Shown here piece by piece: positions 51,417 through 59,209 of a stretch of DNA of 64,000 bases (position 1 is its first letter; each line of letters opens with the position of its first letter). Position numbers and translations under genes: made by a program. The notes beneath the pieces are model-generated. The model was not told the DNA's origin and ran no database searches. It saw nothing but the letters and a program-made list of their open reading frames with translations. The DNA comes from Ruminococcus_G sp050944435 (lineage in GTDB: Bacteria; Bacillota; Clostridia; Lachnospirales; Lachnospiraceae), in the NCBI GenBank assembly GCA_050944435.1, contig JBMNRB010000009.1, positions 1 through 64,000 on the forward strand, in the 5' to 3' direction.

Positions 51417-52295
51417 TTATAACTGATGTTTCATTCCCTTTGATTCACTTTTATAATGATTCCGATACCGGACGGGCGTCACTCCCACCACCTTCGCAAA
51501 CAGAGTGCAGAAGTAATTCGTGTTATTATAACCTACTCTCGTGGCGATTTCCGTTGCCGACAACTCTGTAGAGATCAAAAGCGTCTGGGCATATCCTATT
51601 CTCCGCCTGATCACATACTGCATGGGAGACTGTCCCGTCACCCGCTTAAACAGATGGGAAATATATGTCTGCGAACACCCCAGCGCATCCGCCGCAGTCT
51701 CCAGACTGATACTCTCCACAAAATGCTCATCCAAATAGTTCCGGATCCGGGTAACCATAATCTCTTCTCTGGAATTTCCCGTATCAGAAAGAGGATCTTC
51801 TTCAATCTGATCAATCAGAACCACCAGAGAAGCACATAAAAGCTGTACTGCCAGATTCCCGGCCTTTCCCGTTCCTTCCAGTTCATACATTTGCTCACAC
51901 AGAGAAAGAATAAATGGAAAAAGGCTGCCTGCTTTCCGAACACAGGGCTGTCCCGCTTTCGTCAGGAAATTCATGGGCAGACCTTTTTTCCTCACATTCG
52001 TAATTCCAATGCAGTATGTACCGATCTCTTTATCCTGCATCGGAGCCATTTCATGAAGGTCTCCCTGGTTATAACAGATAATACTTCCCTCGGAAACCGG
52101 AAACTTCTTATCCTTTAGCAGATACGTTCCCTCTCCTTTGTATACCAGCAAAAGCTCGCAGACTGATTCATGGGAGTGGAGCGGCCGCTTCATGGGCTGC
52201 CTTTCATAATTTTGTTTATTGATATATACCATCGTCGGAAGGATTCCGTTATCAAAGGCTTCCGCGATCTTTCTGTTTGTCTCCGGCCAAAGCAC
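51417..52295 (-). CDS. AraC-family transcriptional regulator
   Basis: The 292-residue protein has an N-terminal cupin-type ligand domain (KRPLHSHESVCELLLVYKGE and SIICYNQGDLHEM, about 35-100) and a C-terminal double helix-turn-helix (SLETAADALGCSQTYISHLF, then TEIATRVGYNNTNYFCTLFA, about 197-280). It starts with GTG, with AAAGGGATAA just before. It lies upstream of the epimerase/dehydrogenase pair in the same direction but is separated by a terminator and a roughly 190-bp gap, the natural place for its target promoter. The inducer is probably a sugar or cyclitol, judged from the neighbours. Confidence 0.88.
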   Translation of the reverse strand: MLWPETNRKIAEAFDNGILPTMVYINKQNYERQPMKRPLHSHESVCELLLVYKGEGTYLLKDKKFPVSEGSIICYNQGDLHEMAPMQDKEIGTYCIGITNVRKKGLPMNFLTKAGQPCVRKAGSLFPFILSLCEQMYELEGTGKAGNLAVQLLCASLVVLIDQIEEDPLSDTGNSREEIMVTRIRNYLDEHFVESISLETAADALGCSQTYISHLFKRVTGQSPMQYVIRRRIGYAQTLLISTELSATEIATRVGYNNTNYFCTLFAKVVGVTPVRYRNHYKSESKGMKHQL

Positions 52296-52330
52296 TTATC
52301 CCTTTCCCCGCTTTCTTTTTTCTGCCTCCT

Positions 52331-52359
52331 ATTATACGATTTTCAGTAAAGCGAAACAA
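52331..52359 (-). promoter_or_regulatory. Promoter of the AraC-family gene
   Basis: On the minus strand TTGTTT (52354-52359), 17 bp, perfect TATAAT (52331-52336), 35 bp upstream of the GTG start codon. Confidence 0.75.
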
Positions 52360-52365
52360 TGATAA

Positions 52366-52393
52366 TCTGTAAAATTAACAGACCGTCTGTAAA
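52366..52393 (-). promoter_or_regulatory. Direct repeat upstream of the AraC promoter, candidate self-operator
   Basis: TCTGTAAA occurs twice, at 52366 and 52386, exactly 20 bp apart, and a palindrome ACAGAC-C-GTCTGT (52378-52390) lies between. Direct repeats two helical turns apart just upstream of the -35 box are the usual form of AraC-family binding sites. Confidence 0.5.
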
Positions 52394-52406
52394 GCCCCCC
52401 TGAAGT

Positions 52407-52997
52407 TTACTGGACAAGTCCAAGCCCCTGCAGCCACGGTTCAATATCTTCCTTGTCGTTGGCAGTCAGGCCCTCGGCGATTTCCGCATCCGGACAAAGT
52501 TCGCTGAAAATATGCAGGCTGTTGTCAATAGAATCGCTGGCGCTGGTGCAAAAAGGAACGATTGTTTTCCCGGAAAAATCGTAGGAATCCAGGAATGTGG
52601 CAATCATAGCCGGGGCCTCATCCCACCAGATAGGATAACCTACAAAAATGGTATCATAATCCTCCACATTATCTGCACTGACCGTAATTTCAGGATGAAC
52701 TCCTTCTGTAATTTCAGCCTCCGCTTCTTCCTCCAAATCCCCATACTCCTCTGCCCGCTGAATTTCGGCAAGAGTTCCCCCGGTAAGGTCGGCAATCTGT
52801 CCGGCAACTTCTTCGGTATTTCCCGTATAGGAGAAATAGGCCACCAAAACATTTCCATCTGTCTGTTCAGGTTCAGATTCAGACGGGGCAGAGGGAGTGC
52901 TTTCTGTGCTTTCCGAAGAACCCGCAGAACAAGCCGCCAGTACAAAGGTTAAGATAACCGCCAAAACAGGGATTAAAATATTTCTTTTCAACTTCAT
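52407..52997 (-). CDS. Flavodoxin-domain lipoprotein
   Basis: The 196-residue protein starts with a lipoprotein signal (MKLKRNILIPVLAVILTFVL, then AACS with the lipid-bearing Cys near 23) and a Ser/Glu/Thr linker (25-47). The remaining 150 residues are a flavodoxin fold: VLVAYFSYTGNTEEVAGQIA binds the FMN phosphate and GYPIWWDEAPAMIATFL the ring. It should be an FMN protein on the outer face of the membrane, able to carry electrons or reduce quinones. GGAAG lies 7 nt before the ATG used. It is divergent from a TetR regulator with overlapping promoters, so it is probably that regulator's target. Confidence 0.85.
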   Translation of the reverse strand: MKLKRNILIPVLAVILTFVLAACSAGSSESTESTPSAPSESEPEQTDGNVLVAYFSYTGNTEEVAGQIADLTGGTLAEIQRAEEYGDLEEEAEAEITEGVHPEITVSADNVEDYDTIFVGYPIWWDEAPAMIATFLDSYDFSGKTIVPFCTSASDSIDNSLHIFSELCPDAEIAEGLTANDKEDIEPWLQGLGLVQ

Positions 52998-53047
52998 TTG
53001 CATCTTCCTTTCTTTTCATACACATTAAGAGGTTTATTTCTCTTGTG

Positions 53048-53076
53048 TTGCTTTTTCCTCACATCTGCATTATAAT
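53048..53076 (+). promoter_or_regulatory. Promoter of the TetR-family gene, overlapping the flavodoxin promoter
   Basis: TTGCTT (53048-53053), 17 bp, TATAAT (53071-53076). The -10 box overlaps that of the opposite-strand promoter by four bases (ATTATAAT holds both). Confidence 0.75.
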
Positions 53077-53097
53077 AGAGGCGCAGTCCCTAAGCAA
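53069..53097 (-). promoter_or_regulatory. Promoter of the flavodoxin lipoprotein gene
   Basis: On the minus strand TTGCTT (53092-53097), 17 bp, TATAAT (53069-53074). It is the mirror image of the plus-strand promoter, with identical boxes and spacing, so the two cannot be used at the same moment. Confidence 0.75.
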
Positions 53098-53171
53098 TGG
53101 GCACATATAATTATTTCGTGTAATACGCCACACTTACATAAAATCTGAGGCACAACAAGGAGGAAATCTGC

Positions 53172-53747
53172 ATGGAACAGGAAAAAAAGGAGGATCTGCG
53201 GGTCAGAAAAACAAAACTGGCCATTCATAATGCCTTTAAAGCTATGATCTGTGAAATGGATTACGAACAAATAACGATAAAAGAGCTGACCCAGAGAGCA
53301 CAAATCAACAGGAAAACCTTTTATCTTCATTACGCCAGTCTGGATGAACTATTGGAAGAACTGCAGGAAGAAATAGCGGAAAATTTCATCCAGAAAAAGG
53401 TTTCTTACAGCAGCATGAAAGATATTCGGGATTTAATCCGGTTATTTTTCGAATACGCTGCAAATATGCCGCTGTTTTATGAGCGATTGATGTGCAGCGG
53501 CAGTTACTATCCCATATGGGAAAAAGTCAACGGCCGGATTATGGAACACCGGCGCAGAACAAACCGGGGGGCATTTGGTCTGGATGAATATTCAGAAAAT
53601 CTTGTCTTTGCCTATTATGGGGCAAATTCCACCCTGCTGTACCGCCAGTGGGTGGCGGATGGAAAAAAACTGCCTCTGGAAGATTTGATTGATATTTCTA
53701 CCAAACTGATCTGCAGCGGAATGTCAAGTGTGGTAAAGAACAGATAA
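53172..53747 (+). CDS. TetR/AcrR-family regulator
   Basis: The 191-residue protein has the TetR helix-turn-helix (AIHNAFKAMICEMDYEQITI, then KELTQRAQINRKTFYLHYAS, about 16-55) and a C-terminal helical domain of the type found in dihydroxyacetone-kinase-regulator-like (TetR_C_8) members. AAGGAGG stands 8 nt before the ATG. It is divergent from the flavodoxin lipoprotein gene, and the two promoters overlap. It likely represses or activates the flavodoxin in response to redox-active compounds; this is inference from arrangement. Confidence 0.87.
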   Translation: MEQEKKEDLRVRKTKLAIHNAFKAMICEMDYEQITIKELTQRAQINRKTFYLHYASLDELLEELQEEIAENFIQKKVSYSSMKDIRDLIRLFFEYAANMPLFYERLMCSGSYYPIWEKVNGRIMEHRRRTNRGAFGLDEYSENLVFAYYGANSTLLYRQWVADGKKLPLEDLIDISTKLICSGMSSVVKNR

Positions 53748-53777
53748 TCTGTCAGACGTACCGGTCAACTAATTCCA

Positions 53778-53807
53778 TTGTACGTTTCTTATGCGCCGTG
53801 CTATAAT
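53778..53807 (+). promoter_or_regulatory. Candidate promoter of the SH3-repeat protein gene
   Basis: TTGTAC (53778-53783), 18 bp, TATAAT (53802-53807), 33 bp before the ATG. Confidence 0.6.
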
Positions 53808-53839
53808 AAATAAAATACATGGAAAGGTAAAAAAGACGT

Positions 53840-54835
53840 ATGAAAAAATGCCCTAGATGCGGACAGATTGGTCCCGATGAAAATACTTACTGCGAAAACT
53901 GCGGCACATATCTGCCGGAGAACCCTCAGCAGTCCGGAAAGCGAAATATACTTTTAATTTTGGTCGGCTGCTGCGCTGCCGCTGCCGTTATTATTGCCGC
54001 TGCCCTTTTTTACACCAGCATGAATTCAAAAAATGAATCTGATCCTTCTGTTCAGACGGCAGACATCAAACCGGAAGATCCGGTTTTAACACCGGAAGTT
54101 TCCCCTTCCCCAGCAGCGGTCACTCCTGAAGCGACGGCCGCTCCCCAGGAAGCGGCAGAAGAAGAACCAGAACCCACTCAGATTTCCTACGAGACTTATT
54201 ATGTGGTCAATTGCCAAGAAAGCATCACTTTGAGAAATTCGCCTTCTACAGCAGGCGGTGAAATCTGCCAGATTCCTTTTGGATCCGCGGTCAGTTATGT
54301 TGCTTCCGCTAAAAACGGATTTTATGAGATCATTTACAACGGCAAAACCGGTTATGCTCTGGCTGCCTATCTGGATGTGGAACCTCAGGCGGAACCTCCC
54401 GTTCAGGCGCCATCCAATACCGACACCTATCCTACCTACTACGTAGTTAACTGCAGGGAGAGCATTACCTTAAGAAAAAGTCCCGGCACCGGTTCATCTG
54501 AGATCTGTCAGATTCCTCTGGGCGCCGCCGTATCTTTTGTGGAAAATGCAGGAAATGGATTTTATGAGATCATTTATAACGGAAAAACCGGCTATGCCCT
54601 GGCTTCTTATCTGAGTCTGGAACAGTCGTCGGATTCCGCCGCATACCTGCAGGTAGTCAACTGCCAGGAAAGCATTACCTTAAGAAAAGCCCCCAGTACC
54701 AGCGCAGATTCTTTTTGCCAGATTCCCCTGGGCGCCACTGTAAAGTATCTGGAATCCTCAGAAAATGGATTCTGCATGGTTTCTTATAATGGATATACCG
54801 GTTATGTACTGGTAAGCTATTTATCGGTTCAATAA
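53840..54835 (+). CDS. Zinc-ribbon membrane protein with three bacterial SH3 repeats
   Basis: The 331-residue protein begins with a zinc ribbon (CPRCGQIGPDENTYCENCG, residues 4-22), followed by a membrane helix (ILLILVGCCAAAAVIIAAAL, about 34-55), a Pro/Glu/Ala linker (about 65-115) and three SH3-like repeats of about 62 residues (starting near 120, 200 and 271). Each repeat has the order VVNCQESITLR, ICQIPFG or ICQIPLG, NGFYEIIYNGKTGY. Bacterial SH3 repeats bind cell-wall peptides, so the protein should span the membrane with the ribbon inside and the repeats in the wall. The repeats are still similar in DNA sequence, so the duplication is fairly recent. Function unknown. Confidence 0.78.
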   Translation: MKKCPRCGQIGPDENTYCENCGTYLPENPQQSGKRNILLILVGCCAAAAVIIAAALFYTSMNSKNESDPSVQTADIKPEDPVLTPEVSPSPAAVTPEATAAPQEAAEEEPEPTQISYETYYVVNCQESITLRNSPSTAGGEICQIPFGSAVSYVASAKNGFYEIIYNGKTGYALAAYLDVEPQAEPPVQAPSNTDTYPTYYVVNCRESITLRKSPGTGSSEICQIPLGAAVSFVENAGNGFYEIIYNGKTGYALASYLSLEQSSDSAAYLQVVNCQESITLRKAPSTSADSFCQIPLGATVKYLESSENGFCMVSYNGYTGYVLVSYLSVQ

Positions 54836-56242
54836 CTGCCGATCAGAGAACTGTCCGGAAAGGTTTGGATTGTATTCCAGTTTACCGTTATGAGTTAATA
54901 TAATAACGGCAATCCCTTTTCTGGACATTTCCAGGATCATATCCACCGCATCTTTTTCCAGATAAGTATCCACACTTTTAAAAGGTTCCACACACACCAC
55001 AATGTCCGGCGAACAAAGAAGCCATCTTAAATAAATAAGCCGCTGTTTTTCCGCTAAGGTCATTTCTGATACCGTTTTTGCAGTACAATTACCTCCCATA
55101 TACTGTTTTACATAATCCCCTATACTGTTTTTCAATGACCGGTCATACCAGAATCCCTTTAACTGCAGTCCCCGGCTGATGCACAGGTTATCATACAGGC
55201 TTAAATTGGGAAGCAGTTGATTCTGTACCGGACTTTCAATAACTGCCATAGAAAAATGTTTCAGTATCTGATATTTTTTCCGTGGCCTGTACTTTTTCCC
55301 GCCTACATAAATTTCTCCCTTTTGAGGCCTTAACTCTCCTTTCAGCATCATCCCCAGTTCTTTTATCACTTTAAAACAGTCAGACGATATGGTGACGACT
55401 TCACCCACTCTTACTGCGAGTTCCAGACAATGAATATGCTCCGTTGACACCTCTGAAAAATGCAGAACTTCTTTCGCCCCGGCGTAAGTATCATTTTTAT
55501 ATAGAGATCCCAGCCGATCCCAGGAATCGCTGAAACTTTTTTCAACAACTTTAAATCTGCTTTCTGATTTATCTATTTCCATCAAAACTTTTCCATCTGT
55601 CAGCAAAATAATCTTTTCAACCAGATCTGATATCTGGTCCGGCTGGTTATCATAAATTACTACGCCGCAGTCTCCTTTTTTCCTGAAAGCATCCAAGAAC
55701 AGATAAAGTTCTTTTTTCTCCCCGACAGACAGATAAAGATTCCTCATATCCATAACAAAGAGATGTTTCCCATGTATCCTCGCCTTTATCATCTCAATTT
55801 GTATTCTTTGAATGACGTTCAATTTCTGAACCGGCGTGTCCACAGAAAGGCTGATATTAAATTCATCCAGATTCTTTCTCAATGCGAACTCAGACTCTTT
55901 TCTGTGAAAAAACAAAGACGTCCTCTCTTTCAAAGCAAAAACATTCTCAGAAAGGCTCAGTGTTTTGATAAATGATGAATTTGAGTTAATCAGCACATAA
56001 TCCGGTTTAACCGCATCAGTGCTTCCGGTATTACTGACTTTCTTTCCATTGTAATAGATCAGACCAGAATCAAACTTTAACTGACCGCACATGATTTTCA
56101 GAAGATATTCTATTGCATAGCTTCGGTCTGAAGTAATTCCAATGATATCACCATAAAAAATCCGGATGAAAACTGAATACAATATGGCATATTTATTCTG
56201 AAAAAGCATCCCATTCTCTATTCTCAGCAATTCCTTCTTCAT
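54821..56242 (-). CDS. Degenerate tandem sugar-type ABC ATPase (predicted pseudo-ATPase)
   Basis: The 473-residue protein has the length and two-domain plan of RbsA/MglA/XylG but has lost the catalytic motifs. Walker A of the first domain is replaced by GIITSDRSYAIE-like sequence (IIGITSDRSYAIEYLLKIM) with no GxGKS/T; the signature is LNVIQRIQIEMIKA; Walker B is VMDMRN instead of MDEPT; the H-loop His is Asn (YDNQPD). The second domain has TISSDCFKVIKELGMML at Walker A, MTLAEKQRLIYLRWL as signature and VCVEPFKSVD as Walker B. The frame is intact, so it is not a decayed gene. It is last in a row with a YesM/YesN pair and overlaps the kinase gene by 50 nt (start at the ATG with AAAGGA 9 nt upstream). 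A regulatory or scaffold role is inferred. Confidence 0.75.
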   Translation of the reverse strand: MKKELLRIENGMLFQNKYAILYSVFIRIFYGDIIGITSDRSYAIEYLLKIMCGQLKFDSGLIYYNGKKVSNTGSTDAVKPDYVLINSNSSFIKTLSLSENVFALKERTSLFFHRKESEFALRKNLDEFNISLSVDTPVQKLNVIQRIQIEMIKARIHGKHLFVMDMRNLYLSVGEKKELYLFLDAFRKKGDCGVVIYDNQPDQISDLVEKIILLTDGKVLMEIDKSESRFKVVEKSFSDSWDRLGSLYKNDTYAGAKEVLHFSEVSTEHIHCLELAVRVGEVVTISSDCFKVIKELGMMLKGELRPQKGEIYVGGKKYRPRKKYQILKHFSMAVIESPVQNQLLPNLSLYDNLCISRGLQLKGFWYDRSLKNSIGDYVKQYMGGNCTAKTVSEMTLAEKQRLIYLRWLLCSPDIVVCVEPFKSVDTYLEKDAVDMILEMSRKGIAVIILTHNGKLEYNPNLSGQFSDRQLLNR

Positions 56243-57218
56243 ACAACCCATTCCTTTCCACCAACGGGACATTAATCTGAGCAGTTGTGCCTATATTTTT
56301 ACAGGAAAACAGAGTAATTCCATACTCTGCTCCAAATATCAGTTTGATTCTGATATTAATATTGGTCAGCGCAATCCCTCCTCTTCCTTCCCTTTTTAAA
56401 TGTCCGGTTCCGGAACGATGGAGCACTTCGTTAATCCTGTCCACCTCTTCTTTTTCCATTCCAATTCCGTCATCTGTTACTTTAATAATCAATTCATACT
56501 GAGACTGCACAAGACAAATTCGGATAGTTCCCTTTTTTTCTTTACATTCCAACCCATGAGAAATGGCATTTTCAACCAGGGGCTGTAATGTCATTCTCGG
56601 AATACAGAAACGACAGATTTCATCAAGACTTTCCTCGCATTGAAGCTCCAGTTTCAGATTTTCTCCAAAACGAAACTGCTGAATTTTAAAATATTCCCTT
56701 ACGTTTTCCAGTTCCTGCTCCAATGTCGCCAGACGATCCAGATCCGAAATGGAATAATGAAAAAAAGAGGCCAGCGCCTCCGTGATAGATGCAATCTCAA
56801 CACAATTGGCATCCAGCGCATCTCCTCTTATTGCATCCAGAGTATTGTAAAGAAAATGAGGATTAATCTGATTCTGAAGCGCAATTAATTTTGACTGTTC
56901 TATGGAATATTTCAACATTTCTTTTTTGTCATCAGCAGACCTTAAATATTTAATCAAATGACTGTATCCTTCCGTTACCGGAAGAGCATGGCTTAAATGT
57001 TCCAGATCAGTTCTTTCCGAAACGTATTCTTCTGTAATACTTTCTGTTTTCTTTAATTCACAAATTATATATTTCCATATTATCGCCGCTGCCGCTCCCA
57101 TCAGACATAGCCGCAGCAAAAGCAGCGGCCATATTCTCAGAAAAACTACATTTTCCATAATCCATATAACAAAAAAAGCTGCCCCTATTTTCTTTATTCT
57201 GCTGTAAATCGTATCCAT
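56193..57218 (-). CDS. YesM/LytS-type sensor histidine kinase without an obvious sensor domain
   Basis: The 341-residue kinase has two hydrophobic helices near the N-terminus (IGAAFFVIWIMENVVFLRIW, then LLLLRLCLMGAAAAIIWKYI, about 8-50), a short linker and then the His_kinase/HATPase unit: the phospho-acceptor motif LQNQINPHFLYNTLDAI (near 130), the N box LQPLVENAISHGL and the G boxes DDGIGM and GGIALTNI. Normal YesM proteins have a large extracellular Cache domain and HAMP between the helices; here the helices are only a few residues apart, so ligand sensing must come from a partner. Start: GAGGAG before the second ATG; the first overlaps the response-regulator stop. It pairs with the YesN protein. 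Confidence 0.87.
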   Translation of the reverse strand: MDTIYSRIKKIGAAFFVIWIMENVVFLRIWPLLLLRLCLMGAAAAIIWKYIICELKKTESITEEYVSERTDLEHLSHALPVTEGYSHLIKYLRSADDKKEMLKYSIEQSKLIALQNQINPHFLYNTLDAIRGDALDANCVEIASITEALASFFHYSISDLDRLATLEQELENVREYFKIQQFRFGENLKLELQCEESLDEICRFCIPRMTLQPLVENAISHGLECKEKKGTIRICLVQSQYELIIKVTDDGIGMEKEEVDRINEVLHRSGTGHLKREGRGGIALTNINIRIKLIFGAEYGITLFSCKNIGTTAQINVPLVERNGLYEEGIAENREWDAFSE

Positions 57219-57226
57219 AAGACTCC

Positions 57227-58789
57227 TCATCCGTAAAGTTTTCTGTACTTGGCACAGGTGATTCCCATCTCTTTTTTAAACACCCGCATAAAATATTTTT
57301 CATCCTGATATCCTACTTTCCATGCAATCTCGGATATATTATAATCCGATTCCAGGAGAAGAGTTTTGGCCTGTTCCAGACGCACCTCTGTAAGATACTC
57401 TATAAAATTCCGGCCCGTTTCTTTTTTAAAAATAGATGAAAAGTAAACAGGGTTCAAATCCACCACAGCGCTTATCGTCTCCAGAGACATATTTTCACTG
57501 TAATGTTCATTAATATAAGTAATCGCCGTGCGGATGGGTTTCTTTTCCATATTTTCTTCCAGATTCTGCACCTTGGTAATAAGCTGATCAATCATCAACC
57601 GCATATAATTGATCACTTCAGAAAAATCTGTGATCATCCTCAGTTTTAGTTCTGCATTCTCTGCAGATATCAATACGTCCGATTCTGAATCCAGTTTTTC
57701 CAGCAGCTCCTTAAAAGTATCCATCACCATCTGATACGTTTCATACACCTGCCGTCCCGAAACCGAATATCGGTTTCTGATAAATCCGGCTTCTATTTGG
57801 GCTGTCATATTTTTAATCTCTCCATAATTCAGACTGGAAATGGAATTTTTCAACTGATCTTTCAATTCATCAGAAACCACGGTTACTTCTCTTTTCCGCT
57901 TCTTTTTCAGAATTTTCTCAGTTCCTTCAAATATTTGGTCCCAGACAGCACACCGGGCTTCATCCAAAAGAAGACCTGCCTGGGATATATCGCCAGCGCC
58001 TCCCATTCCAATACAGGCACGTACATTGATATTTTTATCCCCGAACTGCCGAATCTCTTTGAGCATATTCTCCAGAATCTCACGGAATTCTGTCTGCTGC
58101 AGAATATCTCCTTCTGCAATCACAGGAATCATATCCCCATACACTGCTGTGTAAATGGAATATCCGGCTTTTTCCATACTGCGCACCAGAAGATGAAGGA
58201 TATGTTCAGCGATCACAGTAAGATTATCGTCAATTTTTTCCTGCCCCTTCAGATTAATCTTCAGAATAAAAGCAGTCACCGTATTATCCTGAAGATTCAG
58301 ATGATAATGCTGGATAAAATCAGAATTTTTTCTGATTTTATCCGGAAACTCCATTAAATCCCGTATCATTTTTTCCTGTTTATAACCCCTGTTTTCCATT
58401 TCCAGCTTTTCTGCCCGGGTTTTCTTTTCAATGATTTTTTTCAACGCGTTATTAATATCATTTTCTTTTATGGGTTTCACGATATAGTCTTCAGCACCAT
58501 ATTTCAATGCGCCATAAGCATAATCAAAGAAACGATAGCCGCTGATTACCAGAAAACTGACATCCTTATCCATCTGTCTGATTTCTTTTATCAAATCAAT
58601 GCCGTTCAGGGAGGGCATCCGGATATCTGTAATTATGATATCCGGCCGCAGAACCCGAAAAGTTTCCAGCGCAGCGCTCCCGGAATGAACCACCGATACC
58701 AGCTGCAGATGCAGTTCATCCCATTTTATCAATTTCTCAATCAGCTTACAGACATGTTTTTCGTCATCTGCAATCAATACCTTTAACAT
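57227..58789 (-). CDS. YesN-type response regulator with AraC DNA-binding domain
   Basis: The 520-residue protein has a receiver domain (residues 1-120: VLIADDEKHVC with the acidic pair, IIITDIRMPSLNG with the phospho-Asp near 54, and IVKPIKEND with the conserved Lys), a long middle region (about 130-405) that is typical of the YesN group, and a C-terminal AraC helix-turn-helix pair (SLETISAVVDLNPVYFSSIF, then ISEIAWKVGYQDEKYFMRVF). It should activate sugar-uptake or degradation genes when phosphorylated by the kinase encoded next. The natural target is the promoter of this same operon, upstream of the ABC permease outside the window. Confidence 0.92.
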   Translation of the reverse strand: MLKVLIADDEKHVCKLIEKLIKWDELHLQLVSVVHSGSAALETFRVLRPDIIITDIRMPSLNGIDLIKEIRQMDKDVSFLVISGYRFFDYAYGALKYGAEDYIVKPIKENDINNALKKIIEKKTRAEKLEMENRGYKQEKMIRDLMEFPDKIRKNSDFIQHYHLNLQDNTVTAFILKINLKGQEKIDDNLTVIAEHILHLLVRSMEKAGYSIYTAVYGDMIPVIAEGDILQQTEFREILENMLKEIRQFGDKNINVRACIGMGGAGDISQAGLLLDEARCAVWDQIFEGTEKILKKKRKREVTVVSDELKDQLKNSISSLNYGEIKNMTAQIEAGFIRNRYSVSGRQVYETYQMVMDTFKELLEKLDSESDVLISAENAELKLRMITDFSEVINYMRLMIDQLITKVQNLEENMEKKPIRTAITYINEHYSENMSLETISAVVDLNPVYFSSIFKKETGRNFIEYLTEVRLEQAKTLLLESDYNISEIAWKVGYQDEKYFMRVFKKEMGITCAKYRKLYG

Positions 58790-58795
58790 TTTCCT

Positions 58796-59209
58796 TCACT
58801 TCCTTTTTGCCTTTGAAATTTTTGCCTGAAGGATTTTCTCCAGCTCCTCTGCATTTTTTACATAAAACGTTCTTTTTTTATCTGCCTTCAATATAAGCTG
58901 GCCTTTCAGCGCACTGCAGCGGCGGATTGTACTGTAGGGGAACTTTCCCTCCCTGATTTCATAGTATTGATGATATAAATTCAGCCAGTTCTTACAGTCC
59001 TTCCTGATTTTTACGCAATAGTACAGAAATACTCCGATGAAAATACAAAGAATACCAATCTGCAGCGGATGAAAGATACCATTCAGAAAAACCACCGCCT
59101 GAAATGCCAGCACAACCGCCAGGGTAACAGCCATGGAAAAAAACAGGGTTCTGGTTTCTCCCTTCTCTGAGCGGCACAGAAGCGCAGGTTTCTTACTCTC
59201 AATATTCAT
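58796..59209 (-). CDS. Small two-helix membrane protein of unknown function
   Basis: I do not recognise this 137-residue protein. It has a basic N-terminus, two hydrophobic helices (LFFSMAVTLAVVLAFQAVVF, then PLQIGILCIFIGVFLYYCVK, about 22-68) and a soluble, mainly basic C-terminal part (about 70-137) with LKGQLILKADKKRTFYVKNA that looks like a small folded domain, perhaps PH-like. The start overlaps the upstream esterase gene by 11 nt and it ends 6 nt before the response-regulator gene, so it is tightly built into the operon. It may be an accessory of the kinase or transporter. Confidence 0.6.
   Translation of the reverse strand: MNIESKKPALLCRSEKGETRTLFFSMAVTLAVVLAFQAVVFLNGIFHPLQIGILCIFIGVFLYYCVKIRKDCKNWLNLYHQYYEIREGKFPYSTIRRCSALKGQLILKADKKRTFYVKNAEELEKILQAKISKAKRK

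Noticed and set aside
54821..56242. Calling the degenerate ABC ATPase gene a pseudogene
   Set aside because: The frame is uninterrupted at full family length, starts with a ribosome site, overlaps the kinase gene in an operon-like way and retains the fold pattern; loss is confined to catalytic motifs.
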